Positions 8,287 to 16,753 of a stretch of 50,963 nucleotides of DNA are shown here, piece after piece. Both the position numbers and the translations under genes were made by a program. This DNA is from 40CM-4-65-16 sp035279785 (GTDB taxonomy: Bacteria; Chloroflexota; Dormibacteria; Dormibacterales; Dormibacteraceae): assembly GCA_035279785.1 (NCBI GenBank), contig DATEHC010000027.1, forward strand, positions 1 through 50,963. The letters run 5' to 3'. A model generated the notes under the pieces. The model saw nothing but the letters and a program-made list of their open reading frames with translations, was not told where the DNA came from and searched no databases. Numbering within the stretch: the stretch's first letter is position 1; every line of letters begins with the position of its first letter.

Positions 8287-8307
8287 CCGATTAATCTAGC
8301 GGCCGAA

Positions 8308-9837
8308 ATGCGCGCGGAAATGATCCTGGCCCGGGGTCGCATCCGCACCCTCGGCCGGACCGGTCTGACCCCGCAGACCCACCTTGCGATCGCCGGCGGA
8401 AAGGTCGTCGCCTGCGGCGGCCGGGAGGTGATGGGCCTGCGCGGCCCGCGGACACGGGTCGTCGACCTGGCGGGCGCGCTCGTGCTGCCCGGCTTCAACG
8501 ACGCGCACGCGCACGTCGTCTACTACGGCCTCACCCGGTTCGCCGCGGATCTGACCGGCGCGCGGGGCATCGACGACATCCTTGCGCGGCTGGAGGAGCA
8601 CGCCGGCAAGCTCAAGCCGGCGGAGTGGCTCCAGGGCATGGGCTACCGGACCGACGAGCTGACCGAACGCCGCCAGCCTCACCGCACCGAGCTGGACCGT
8701 GTCACCGGCGACCGGCCCGCCTTCATCGACGAGCGCGGCGGGCACGCGCGCGTGGCGAACTCCGCGGCCCTCGCCGCTGCCTCGATCACACACGACACTC
8801 CGAACCCGCACGGAGGCCGCATCGGTCGCGACCTGAACGGCTCGCCCAACGGCTTGCTGCTCGAGAGCGCGATGCGCCTGGTCGCGGACGTGCAGCCCAG
8901 GCCGCCGCTCGAGCGGCGCGTCGAGGGCGTGCTGAAGGCGCAAGACCTGCTGATCTCGCGCGGGATCACGTCGGTCGGCGCCGCGGTCAATCGCGGCTTC
9001 GCCGACGACCTCCTCGCCTACGAGCGGCTCGCGTGCGACGGCCGGCTGAAGGTGCGCGTCAACGAATTTCTCTCGTGGGAGCTGCTGGACGCCGCCTCGG
9101 AGCTCGGCATATGCGCGGGCTTCGGCGGTGCAGTGGTGCGGGCAGGGCCGGTCAAGGTGTTCGTCGACGGCGGCGCGGAGCGTGTCGCCACCCGCGCCGG
9201 TGGAGGCGTATGGCGCACCACTCCGGAAGAGCTGCGTGACATCGTCGCGCGCGCGACGGCGCATGGGCTGCAGGTTGCCGCCCACGCCATCGGTGACGCC
9301 GCGATCGAGGCGATGTGCGACGCGGTCGAGGCCGCGGGCGGGAAAGGACTCCGACATCGGGTCGAGCACTGCACGATCTGTCCGCCGGACCTGCAAGCGC
9401 GCCTCGCCAGGCTCGGCATGGTCGCGGTGATGCAGCCGACGGCCGCGCGCTTCGGTCGCGTCGCCTCCGCGATCTTCTTTCCGGTGCGCGACCGCAAAGA
9501 CCTTGCGCCGCACCGCGGTCTGCTCAAAGCAGGAGTCCAGCTCGCGTTCAGCTCAGACCTGCCGGTGGCGATCGATCCCAACCCCTGGCCCGGGATGCGC
9601 GTTGCGGTCGAGGACCAGGTCAACGGCATAAGCCTGCTTGCCGCGCTGCGCGCCTACACGTCGGGCGGCGCCTATGCGAGCTTCGAGGAGGACGTCAAGG
9701 GAACCCTGGAGCCGGGGATGCTCGCCGACCTCCAGATCTATCGCGGAGATCCGCTCGAGGACGACCAGGTCGACTGGGAAGAGCTCCGCCCACGTGTTGT
9801 CCTCGTGGGCGGAGTGAAGGTCTTCGGTTCTTTTTAA
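8308..9837 (+). CDS. Amidohydrolase, YtcJ-like
   Basis: This 509-residue metal-dependent hydrolase has an N-terminal beta-sandwich, then LPGFNDAHAHVVYYG with the HxH metal ligands at about residues 67-69, KVFVDGGAER, AHAIGDAAIEAMCD, LRHRVEHC and FSSDLPVAIDP with the final Asp. The YtcJ/Nfd group acts on amides and related C-N bonds; the substrate is unknown. PGMLADLQIYRGDP is the usual C-terminal return to the sandwich domain. No linked transporter or catabolic genes suggest a substrate. Confidence 0.9.
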   Translation: MRAEMILARGRIRTLGRTGLTPQTHLAIAGGKVVACGGREVMGLRGPRTRVVDLAGALVLPGFNDAHAHVVYYGLTRFAADLTGARGIDDILARLEEHAGKLKPAEWLQGMGYRTDELTERRQPHRTELDRVTGDRPAFIDERGGHARVANSAALAAASITHDTPNPHGGRIGRDLNGSPNGLLLESAMRLVADVQPRPPLERRVEGVLKAQDLLISRGITSVGAAVNRGFADDLLAYERLACDGRLKVRVNEFLSWELLDAASELGICAGFGGAVVRAGPVKVFVDGGAERVATRAGGGVWRTTPEELRDIVARATAHGLQVAAHAIGDAAIEAMCDAVEAAGGKGLRHRVEHCTICPPDLQARLARLGMVAVMQPTAARFGRVASAIFFPVRDRKDLAPHRGLLKAGVQLAFSSDLPVAIDPNPWPGMRVAVEDQVNGISLLAALRAYTSGGAYASFEEDVKGTLEPGMLADLQIYRGDPLEDDQVDWEELRPRVVLVGGVKVFGSF

Positions 9838-9875
9838 GTGCGCCCTGCGCGCGCCCGGCGTTGAGGCGCTCGGCG

Positions 9876-10445
9876 TTAAGCCTCGGTGATCTCGACGATC
9901 TCGATCTCGCCGATGGCCTGAGGTTCGGCCATCACCTCGGGAGTCGTCGTCTCAGTGGCGCGAGTGCGCCGGCTCGGGCTTCTACGCGCGGTCGATCGCC
10001 GCGTACGCGTAGCAGTGCCGGCCCCGGCTGCTTTCTTCGCCGTGCTCGCCGCGCGGCGTCGGGTCGTGCTCGCGGCCTTGGTCGCGCGCGACTTAATTTT
10101 GCGGGTCGCGCCGACTTTGCGGATGGTAGTCGCGGCGCGGCGGCGCGTGGTGGCTGCCTTGCGAGGACCGGTCGCCTGCGCGATCTGGCGGGCCTGCTTG
10201 GTAAGGCCGTCGATGCGCTTGAGCACGCTGTTCACGTCCGCGCGAGTGCTGGCTCGCTTGACCTGGACCTGCAGCTCCTTGATCGCGGCCCGGGCGGCCT
10301 TGTCCGCGTCCTTGATGCCCCGATCCACCCGCCGGCGCAGGTCCGGAGGTATGCGGCTCTCCGCCTCCTTCAGCGCCTGGCGGCCGGCGCTGACCGCCCT
10401 CCCGACCAGACCCGAACGTTGCGCTGCGCGCTTCCTCGTTGCCAT
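9876..10445 (-). CDS. Phasin-like protein with histone H1-like basic tail
   Basis: The protein has about 189 residues. The N-terminal half is helical with coiled-coil character (RVDRGIKDADKAARAAIKEL and the following helices). From about residue 95 it becomes rich in Arg, Lys, Ala and Thr with repeated TTRRRAAT and TKAAS units, like histone H1 and the PhaF tail. The last 20 residues are acidic. A PHA-granule regulator is encoded divergently next door, so I infer a PhaF-like granule and nucleoid protein. A general nucleoid protein is the alternative. The ATG at 10445 is chosen because GGGAGG precedes it at good distance; a GTG two codons upstream (10451) would overlap that site. Confidence 0.65.
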   Translation of the reverse strand: MATRKRAAQRSGLVGRAVSAGRQALKEAESRIPPDLRRRVDRGIKDADKAARAAIKELQVQVKRASTRADVNSVLKRIDGLTKQARQIAQATGPRKAATTRRRAATTIRKVGATRKIKSRATKAASTTRRRAASTAKKAAGAGTATRTRRSTARRSPSRRTRATETTTPEVMAEPQAIGEIEIVEITEA

Positions 10446-10551
10446 CGCCACCTCCCTGAAATCAGTTGCCGCGCGAAGCGCGTCCTTATCCGGCTATGCC
10501 GGCAAATGCCCGCGCGGAACGTATGACGCACCGCATTAGACTGGGCCCCGA

Positions 10552-11052
10552 ATGACCGCCTCCCCTGAGCGACACCTTATCAAGAAGTATGCAAACCGCA
10601 AGCTGTACGACACGCGCACGAGCCGCTACATCACGCTCGAGGGAATCGCGCAGCTGGTGCGCGACGGTCACGAGATCAAGGTCGTGGATCGCGACGACGA
10701 CCGAGATCTGACGCAGGTGACGCTATCCCAGGTCGTGCTCGAAGAAGAGAAGCGCGGCCCGGCACGCCTCGTCGATGCGGGAGGCGAGATGCTTCACGAC
10801 CGAGGCCAGGCGCTGCTGGAATACGTGCGCAGGACGCTCAATGTCCCGACCGACATTCGCAACGAGGTCGGGCGCCGGCGTGAGGGACTCGAGACCGTCA
10901 TGGACGACGCCATCGAGCAGACGCTGCGCCGCCTGCGCATACCCACGCGCAAGGACATCGATCGCATCAACGACCGACTCGACAGGCTGTCGGCGCAGCT
11001 CAAGAAAAACGGCGCTACGAAGGCACCGCGTACACGAAAGGCTTCTCGCTGA
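10552..11052 (+). CDS. phaR: PhaR-like polyhydroxyalkanoate synthesis regulator
   Basis: The protein has 166 residues. IKKYANRKLYDTRTSRYITL followed by IAQLVRDGHEIKVVD is the PHB/PHA accumulation regulator DNA-binding domain (about residues 9-65), which binds DNA and PHA granules in known PhaR proteins. The C-terminal RRLRIPTRKDIDRINDRLD followed by LSAQLKK matches the conserved end of phasins. A KAPRTRKASR tail is basic. The protein therefore joins a regulator head to a phasin-like tail. No phaC synthase is in the window. The 106-base gap to the divergent phasin-like gene holds a CCGGC-TAT-GCCGG hairpin (10490-10502). Its 3' end overlaps the convergent DUF881 gene by 38 bases. Confidence 0.85.
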   Translation: MTASPERHLIKKYANRKLYDTRTSRYITLEGIAQLVRDGHEIKVVDRDDDRDLTQVTLSQVVLEEEKRGPARLVDAGGEMLHDRGQALLEYVRRTLNVPTDIRNEVGRRREGLETVMDDAIEQTLRRLRIPTRKDIDRINDRLDRLSAQLKKNGATKAPRTRKASR

Positions 11053-11665
11053 TCACCGACGCGATCATGATGTCGGTCTCGATCCTGTAGGTCGCGCCGC
11101 GGACACGACGGTCTGCCCGAAGTTGCTGCGTCATCAGATCCGCGACCAGGCCGAGGCGGGTTGGATCGCCGATCACGGAGATCGTCAATGGTGAAGACAC
11201 CGTGGTGATCGGCACGCCCATGACGATCCGGTGGCCGTTGATGTCGATCGCCTCACCGCCTGCCGCCAGCAGGTTGTTGACGGCGTCTTGCACGTCCAAC
11301 GCCGTGAGCCCGCTCGCGTCGATCTCGAGGACCACGCCCGGGCCGTGGACTGGGACGAGACCTTCGACGGCGCGAAGCTGATCGGCCTCGGCGCTCAGGA
11401 CCTGGTCGGCGGCGCCGGATTGTCCGGACTGCAGGTGCGCCCGCTGGCTGCTCAGGTCGGTCTTCTGCGCGTCGAGCGCGTCGTTGGCGCGGTGCAGGTC
11501 GTCGATGAGGAACGCCAGCGACGTCGGGTCGACTCCGACCAGGCTCCGCTGGACCTCGACCTCGCTGCGGATCTGAATCGTCGCGACCACCGCCACTGCA
11601 AGCGCGATCAGCCACACGCTGATCCCGGTCGCGCGGTTACGACGACGGTGCGACGGTCGTGACAT
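11015..11665 (-). CDS. DUF881 membrane-anchored protein (second copy)
   Basis: The protein has 216 residues: a basic N-terminus, one hydrophobic segment (SVWLIALAVAVVATI), a coiled-coil stretch, then the DUF881 domain with GLVPVHGPGVVLEI, DVQDAVNNLLAAGGEAIDING and ISVIGDP. DUF881 proteins often sit near cell-division or peptidoglycan genes in Gram-positive bacteria and are thought to be extracytoplasmic, but their role is not established. The ATG at 11665 overlaps the upstream DUF881 gene by 29 bases, so the two are coupled. A longer start at 11722 lies inside that gene and is less likely. Confidence 0.85.
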   Translation of the reverse strand: MSRPSHRRRNRATGISVWLIALAVAVVATIQIRSEVEVQRSLVGVDPTSLAFLIDDLHRANDALDAQKTDLSSQRAHLQSGQSGAADQVLSAEADQLRAVEGLVPVHGPGVVLEIDASGLTALDVQDAVNNLLAAGGEAIDINGHRIVMGVPITTVSSPLTISVIGDPTRLGLVADLMTQQLRADRRVRGATYRIETDIMIASVISEKPFVYAVPS

Positions 11666-12368
11666 GGGGAGCCTCGAGGCTCGAGTCGTATGCCGGCAAC
11701 GTGAGGTCCGGGCTGCCGACAAACGAAAGGTGAAGGTCGAACTCGACCTCGCGCGCCCGGATCGACACCAGGGCAGAGGGATCGTCGAGCGCGGCCAGCA
11801 TCCGGTTGCGGTCGCCGACGGCGACGATCTTCAGCGGCGAGGCAAGCGGCAAGCCCTGGTCGACGATCACCTCTCCTGCCGAGCCGGAGAACGCGCTGAG
11901 CGGAGTGATGCGCCGGCCGTTGACCGCGATGCCCTCGGCGCCCGAGGAGAACAGCAAATTGACCACGTCCTGCACGTCCTCGAAGTTGACGAGGTAGGAC
12001 GTGCCGGTGGCGGCCGAGCTGGCCACGCCGTTGCGCAGATCGACGGCCACGCCCGGCCCGTGCATCGCAACCAGGCCGGCGTGCGCCCGCAGGTCGTCGA
12101 CCTGCCCCCTGAGGCTGTGGGTTGCCGCCGAGCGGGCGGCGGCGTCGGCCTCGAGCCCGTCGATCTGGCCACGGAGCGTCGCTATCTGCCGGCGTGAATC
12201 GGAGTTGGTCGCCTCCAGCTCCTGCACGCTGAGCACCAGCGCCTGGTAGCGAGCCACCTGGTTCGAGGGGGTCAGGAGCTGCGCTTTGACCTGGCTTGCG
12301 AGCACGAACCCGGTCGCGAGGGCTACCACGGCAAGAAGTGCGATCCCAGCAAGCCGTCGCGCTGACAT
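11637..12368 (-). CDS. DUF881 membrane-anchored protein (first copy)
   Basis: The protein has 243 residues: an N-terminal hydrophobic segment (LAGIALLAVVALATGFVLA), a coiled-coil region (about 35-90) and the DUF881 core with LVAMHGPGVAVDL, DVQDVVNLLFSSGAEGIAVNG and KIVAVGD. It is clearly homologous to the gene it overlaps downstream, so the pair is a tandem duplication in which both copies kept the membrane anchor. A pair that forms a heteromeric envelope complex is plausible but unproven. The start is 25 bases from the divergent glutamate dehydrogenase gene. Confidence 0.85.
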   Translation of the reverse strand: MSARRLAGIALLAVVALATGFVLASQVKAQLLTPSNQVARYQALVLSVQELEATNSDSRRQIATLRGQIDGLEADAAARSAATHSLRGQVDDLRAHAGLVAMHGPGVAVDLRNGVASSAATGTSYLVNFEDVQDVVNLLFSSGAEGIAVNGRRITPLSAFSGSAGEVIVDQGLPLASPLKIVAVGDRNRMLAALDDPSALVSIRAREVEFDLHLSFVGSPDLTLPAYDSSLEAPHVTTVAPSS

Positions 12369-12393
12369 GGCGTTACTATCGGGAATCGCGAAG

Positions 12394-13650
12394 ATGGCGG
12401 TTGGTACGCGGGCCTCCGCGTTTCAGACTGCGCAGCGGCGGTTCGACGCCGCGGCGGACATCATCGGCCTCTCCGAAGACGCTCGCCTGGGACTTCGCGA
12501 GGTCAAGCGCGAGCTGACCGTCCACTTCCCAGTCCACATGGACGACGGTTCCGTCCACGTCTTTACAGGTTGGCGCGTCCAGCACAACATCAGCCGCGGC
12601 CCGGCCAAGGGCGGGATCCGCTACCACCCCGACATCACGCTCGACCTGGTAAAGGCGCTGGCGATGCTCATGACGTGGAAATGCGCCGCGGTCGGCATTC
12701 CGTATGGCGGATCGAAGGGCGCGGTGGCGGTCGATCCACAAAAGCTTTCGCCGAGCGAGCTGGAGCACCTTACGCGCCGCTACGCGACAGAGATCGCGCT
12801 CCTCATCGGGCCCGAGAAAGACATCCCCGCGCCCGACATGGGGACGAACCCGCAGACGATGGCCTGGATCATGGACACGATCTCGATGCACCAGGGGCAC
12901 TCGGTGACTGCGTCGGTCACCGGCAAGCCCGTCGACGTCGGCGGCTCGGAGGGACGGACCGAGGCTCCGGGTCGCGGCGCGACCTACCTCACGCTCGAAG
13001 CGCTCAAGTACCTGCACATCGACGATGAGACGCCGACCGTCGCGGTGCAGGGGTACGGCGCGGTCGGCCGCTCGACGACGCGACTGCTCTCCGAAGCTGG
13101 CCTGCACGTCGTCGCCGTGAGCGATTCGAAGGGCGGCGTATACAACGCGAACGGCCTCGACCTCGCCGCGCTCGACGAGCACCGCAAGGTGCGCGGCGGC
13201 GTCAGCGGATTCAAGAAGGCAGACGCCGTCACCAACGAGGAGCTGCTGGAGCTGCCGGTGACGGTCCTCGTGCCGGCCGCGGTGCAGAACGTGATCGACG
13301 AGGACAACGCCTCGCGCATTCGTGCGCGGTTGATCACCGAGGGCGCCAACGCCGCGGTGACGCCGGAGGCCGATCCGATCCTGCACGAACGCGGGATCTT
13401 CCTCGTGCCCGACATCCTCGCGAACTCCGGCGGCGTGATCGTGTCGTACTTCGAGTGGGTGCAGGACCTGCAGGCCTTCTTCTGGGAGGAGGAGGAGATC
13501 AACACCAAGCTGCACCACGTGATCACGCGCGCGTTCTACGAGATCCTCCACACCTCGGTGAACAAGCGCATCGACATGCGCGCCGCCGCCTACGCCCTCG
13601 CGGTTCAGCGCGTCGCCAACGCCACGACGGTGAGAGGTATTTACCCCTAG
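12394..13650 (+). CDS. gdhA: Glu/Leu/Phe/Val dehydrogenase, probably glutamate dehydrogenase
   Basis: The protein has about 418 residues. The substrate-binding Lys region GPAKGGIRYHP, the catalytic region GIPYGGSKGAV, and PAPDMGTNPQTMAWIMD are all standard for hexameric Glu dehydrogenases of about 420 residues. The Rossmann loop QGYGAVG binds NAD(P). The enzyme converts glutamate to 2-oxoglutarate and ammonia, or the reverse. ATG at 12394 is chosen at the start of family similarity; in-frame ATG at 12367 would overlap the divergent DUF881 start. Confidence 0.9.
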   Translation: MAVGTRASAFQTAQRRFDAAADIIGLSEDARLGLREVKRELTVHFPVHMDDGSVHVFTGWRVQHNISRGPAKGGIRYHPDITLDLVKALAMLMTWKCAAVGIPYGGSKGAVAVDPQKLSPSELEHLTRRYATEIALLIGPEKDIPAPDMGTNPQTMAWIMDTISMHQGHSVTASVTGKPVDVGGSEGRTEAPGRGATYLTLEALKYLHIDDETPTVAVQGYGAVGRSTTRLLSEAGLHVVAVSDSKGGVYNANGLDLAALDEHRKVRGGVSGFKKADAVTNEELLELPVTVLVPAAVQNVIDEDNASRIRARLITEGANAAVTPEADPILHERGIFLVPDILANSGGVIVSYFEWVQDLQAFFWEEEEINTKLHHVITRAFYEILHTSVNKRIDMRAAAYALAVQRVANATTVRGIYP

Positions 13651-13660
13651 TCTTGGGAGG

Positions 13661-14689
13661 GTGACGCCTCCCTCCCGTGTGCTCGTCACGGGCGTGTCCA
13701 ACCCCCTCGGCGCCGAGGTCGCGCGCCGGCTCGCGCCACAGGTGCCATACCTGTTCGGCTGCGACGTCAGCGACCCCATGAGCGCGGTCGAGGAGATGGA
13801 TTTCGTGCACGCCGACACGCGCCTGTCGGTGATCGGCAAGCTCGTGCGCCGGCTGCACATCGACACGGTCGTGCACCTCGCGGTGATGGTCGACTCGCCG
13901 CGTGAGGAGCGGTCGATCCACGAGACGGACGTGATCGGGACGATGAATCTGCTCGTCGGCTGCGCCGCACCGAGCCCGGTGCGCAAGCTCATCGTGAAGT
14001 CGAGCCAGGCGATCTACGGCGCCGGCCCTGGCGACCCGTCCTTCTTCTCCGAGGAATCCGCCAACTGGGATCGCTACGCCTCGGGCGTGACACGTGACCT
14101 GCTCGAGATGGAGCAGCTGGTCAGCGATTTCTCGATGCGCGCCGAGCAGTGCCACGTGACGGTCCTGCGCCTCGGCTATCGACTGGGCGAGGACGCAAGT
14201 CTCGCGAGATACATCTCGCTGCCGATCGTGCCGACGTTTGCGGGTTTCGATCCGCGCCTGCAGCTGCTCCAGGAAGAGGATGCGGTCGAGGCGATCGTGC
14301 GCGCGGTCGTCGGCGACCATGCCGGCGTGTACAACGTCGCGGGGGACGGCGTCGTGCTGCTCAGCCAGGCGATCGCGATCATGGGGGGTCGCAACGCCCC
14401 GATTCTGCCGCCTTACGGGAAGTGGTTCTCGCGGGCCGGCCTGAAGACGATCGCCGGCATCGACATGCCCGCGCACCTCGCCGATTTCCTCACGTATGGC
14501 TCGGTGATGGACTGCTCGCGACTCTTCGCCGAGTTCGGCTGGAAGCCGGCTTTCAGCTCGCGCCAGGCGATGGACGCCCTCGCTCTCGGCAAGCAGACCG
14601 AGCAGATCGAGCCCCCGTCACCTCCGCAGGAGTACGAGCTACAGGTCTACCTGCAGGCGCGGAGAAGACGGGCGAGGTTGCTGAATTGA
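13661..14689 (+). CDS. NAD-dependent epimerase/dehydratase family protein
   Basis: This 342-residue extended SDR has the Rossmann loop VTGVSNPLGAE at about residues 9-19 and SSQAIYGAG at the Ser of the active site. The usual YxxxK is not seen: DRYASGVTRDLLEMEQ has Tyr but no Lys four residues on, so catalysis may be altered or absent. The gene overlaps the following acyltransferase in a TTGA. As I recall, an epimerase-like gene next to a PlsC-like gene also occurs in mycobacteria (galE2 region), which suggests a shared envelope or lipid role. The start is GTG at 13661, eleven bases after gdhA. Confidence 0.8.
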   Translation: MTPPSRVLVTGVSNPLGAEVARRLAPQVPYLFGCDVSDPMSAVEEMDFVHADTRLSVIGKLVRRLHIDTVVHLAVMVDSPREERSIHETDVIGTMNLLVGCAAPSPVRKLIVKSSQAIYGAGPGDPSFFSEESANWDRYASGVTRDLLEMEQLVSDFSMRAEQCHVTVLRLGYRLGEDASLARYISLPIVPTFAGFDPRLQLLQEEDAVEAIVRAVVGDHAGVYNVAGDGVVLLSQAIAIMGGRNAPILPPYGKWFSRAGLKTIAGIDMPAHLADFLTYGSVMDCSRLFAEFGWKPAFSSRQAMDALALGKQTEQIEPPSPPQEYELQVYLQARRRRARLLN

Positions 14690-15735
14690 TCGCCGAAACC
14701 ACCCGCCAAGAGCGTATTCACCAAGCGCGGCGCCGCAACAGCAAGAAGGCGGAGATCGTCGCACCCCGCCAGGGCTTCAGGCTGCCGAAGCCCGTGCGGC
14801 GGCTGCAGCGCCGCGCGCCGATGTATGCGATCCAGGGGCTCAGCGAGCTCTCGACGCGCCTGCGCAACCTGACCGGGCGCGAGGTGATCGACATGAACCG
14901 GATCATGGAGGTGGTCCAGTTCATCTACCGGCAGCGCGAGCTCGCGCGCCGCGGACCCAACTTCACCGTCGACGAGTTTGGGTTCGATCCCGAGTGGACC
15001 GAGGCGTTCTTCACCGCCTTCAAGGCCATCTACCGCGACTACTGGCGCATCGAGACGACCGGGATCGAACACGTTCCGGCGAACGGCAGGGCGCTGCTCG
15101 TCGCGAACCACGCGGGTGTCCTTCCGTGGGACGGCACGATGATCAAGACCGCGGTCTTCGTCGAGCATCCGCAGCCGCGACACGTGCGCGCGCTGGTGGC
15201 GAGCCAGTTCATGGGCATGCCCACGCTCAGTTGGTTTTTGCGGCGGACCGGCCAGGCGGTCGGCCACCCCGACGACACGCGGCGCCTGCTCGAGCGCGAC
15301 GAGCTCGTGCTCGTCTTTCCGGAGGGCACGCGCGGGACGGGCAAGGGCTTCAAGGACCGCTACCGCCTGCGCCGATTCGGCCGGGGCGGCTTTGTCGCGA
15401 CCGCGATCCGGGCGCAGGCTCCGATCATCCCGATCTCTGTGGTCGGGTCGGAGGAGATCTATCCGATGATCGCCGACCTGCGGCCGATCGCCCGGTGGCT
15501 CGGCCTGCCGTACTTCCCGGTCACGCCTTTCTGGCCGCTGCTCGGCCCGCTCGGGATGATTCCGCTGCCGAGCAAGTGGCGCATCCAGTTCCACCCGCCG
15601 GTCGAGGTGGGGCACCTCGCGCCTCAGGCGGCTGCGGATCAGCACCTCGTGATGGCCACCGCCGACCGCGTGCGCGACGTGATCCAGCGCGGCATCTACG
15701 ACAACCTCAAGCTGCGGAGAGGGGTCTTTCTCTAG
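14686..15735 (+). CDS. PlsC-like lysophospholipid acyltransferase
   Basis: The protein has about 349 residues. A basic N-terminal extension of about 100 residues precedes the acyltransferase domain. The active-site block is NHAGVLPWDGTM, where His and Asp are six residues apart instead of the common HX4D. FPEGTRGTGKGF is the glycerol-phosphate binding motif, and PIIPISVVGSEEIYP is block IV. It probably acylates a lysophospholipid or glycolipid at the membrane. The TTG start at 14686 overlaps the upstream stop (TTGA), with GAGG eight bases before it. The next ATG in frame (14821) would remove part of the extension only. Confidence 0.85.
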   Translation: MIAETTRQERIHQARRRNSKKAEIVAPRQGFRLPKPVRRLQRRAPMYAIQGLSELSTRLRNLTGREVIDMNRIMEVVQFIYRQRELARRGPNFTVDEFGFDPEWTEAFFTAFKAIYRDYWRIETTGIEHVPANGRALLVANHAGVLPWDGTMIKTAVFVEHPQPRHVRALVASQFMGMPTLSWFLRRTGQAVGHPDDTRRLLERDELVLVFPEGTRGTGKGFKDRYRLRRFGRGGFVATAIRAQAPIIPISVVGSEEIYPMIADLRPIARWLGLPYFPVTPFWPLLGPLGMIPLPSKWRIQFHPPVEVGHLAPQAAADQHLVMATADRVRDVIQRGIYDNLKLRRGVFL

Positions 15736-15754
15736 CCCAGCTCGAGGCGTACGC

Positions 15755-16666
15755 GTGCATTGGGAGGTCCTTCCAGCCGAGGTGCGCGCTGCGCTCGAGC
15801 GCCGGCTTGGTGCCCGGGTAGCGAAGGCGGTGACGCAGCCGATGGGATTTTCTCCCGGTCTTGCGGCGCGCCTCCTTCTCGAGGACGGCCACCGCTATTT
15901 CCTGAAAGCCGTGTCCGAGGATGCCAACCCGGACACGCCTGACATCCACCGAAGGGAAGCCCGGGTGATGGCGGCGCTGCCGAGGACCGCCCCGGCTCCG
16001 CGCCTCCTCTGGACCTATGACGACCGCGGCTGGGTGGCGCTGTGCATGGAGGACGTCGACGGGCGGCATCCCCACGAACCGTGGACGGACGCGGACCTCG
16101 AGCTGGTGATCGCCTCTGTCCAGAAGATGTCTCGCGACCTCACCCCCTCGCCGATCCAGGTCGAGGACACGGTGCCGGACTTCTTTCGGCGCACCGTCAA
16201 CGGATGGGCGATCGCCCTCGGGCGCTCCGATGACCGTCTCGACGCCTGGGCGTTGCGGAACCTTTCACGGCTCGCCGAGCTGGAAAGCCTCGCGCCTGCG
16301 CTGGTCGCCGGCGACGGCCTGGTCCACTGCGACCTCCGAGCCGACAACCTCCTGATCTCGGGCGACCGCGTCTACGTGCTCGATTGGCCCTGGGCGCGGA
16401 TCGGGGCGGGCTGGGTGGACCTGGTGGGCATGGCGCCCAGCGTCGCGATGCAGGGAGGGCCGCCACCCAGCCAGCTCGTCGACCGGCTTGACCTGCGCGG
16501 CGTGCCTTCGACCGCGATCGACGCCGCGGTCGCAAGCTTCGCCGGGTATTTCGTCGTGCGTGCGCTGGAGCCGGCGCCGCCGGGACTTCCGACGCTCCGC
16601 GCATTCCAGGCGGCGCAGGGACGGGCTGCAGAGGCCTGGTTGCGCGAGCGCACGGGCTGGGAGTGA
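15755..16666 (+). CDS. Aminoglycoside phosphotransferase (APH)-like kinase
   Basis: The protein has 303 residues with a kinase-like fold. YFLKAVSED holds the ATP-binding Lys, LVHCDLRADNLLI is the catalytic loop (HxDxxxxN), and VLDWPWARIG replaces the usual D-F/W-G metal loop with DWP. This group phosphorylates small molecules of many kinds. Nothing here points to antibiotic resistance. GTG at 15755 has GAGG upstream. The gene follows the acyltransferase by 19 bases and could be co-transcribed with it. Confidence 0.8.
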   Translation: MHWEVLPAEVRAALERRLGARVAKAVTQPMGFSPGLAARLLLEDGHRYFLKAVSEDANPDTPDIHRREARVMAALPRTAPAPRLLWTYDDRGWVALCMEDVDGRHPHEPWTDADLELVIASVQKMSRDLTPSPIQVEDTVPDFFRRTVNGWAIALGRSDDRLDAWALRNLSRLAELESLAPALVAGDGLVHCDLRADNLLISGDRVYVLDWPWARIGAGWVDLVGMAPSVAMQGGPPPSQLVDRLDLRGVPSTAIDAAVASFAGYFVVRALEPAPPGLPTLRAFQAAQGRAAEAWLRERTGWE

Positions 16667-16753
16667 GTCCGTTTCCGGCCGCCTGGTCCCGCATAGTCCG
16701 GCTTTTCAGTGCTTTCGCTTGGCCGAAACCCCGGTTATCTGACTGTCCGAGTC
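16667..16753. other. Convergent intergenic gap with weak hairpin
   Basis: This 87-base gap lies between converging genes. It holds a TTTCG/CGAAA stem (16713-16717 with 16724-16728, 6-base loop) and the sequence ATAGTCCGG (16693-16701), which matches a half-site of the palindromes upstream of purD. No strong terminator is visible. Confidence 0.4.

Noticed and set aside
9838..9884. GAGGC/GCCTC inverted repeat as a bidirectional terminator
   Set aside because: The 5-bp stem has a 12-base loop and no U-run on either strand.
12376..13992. 538-codon minus-strand frame
   Set aside because: Antisense to gdhA and the epimerase gene, with Arg/Asp/His-rich composition and no domains.
16741..16753. GACTGTCCGAGTC as a further operator
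   Set aside because: Only a 4-bp inverted repeat, and it lies between two gene ends where no promoter is needed.
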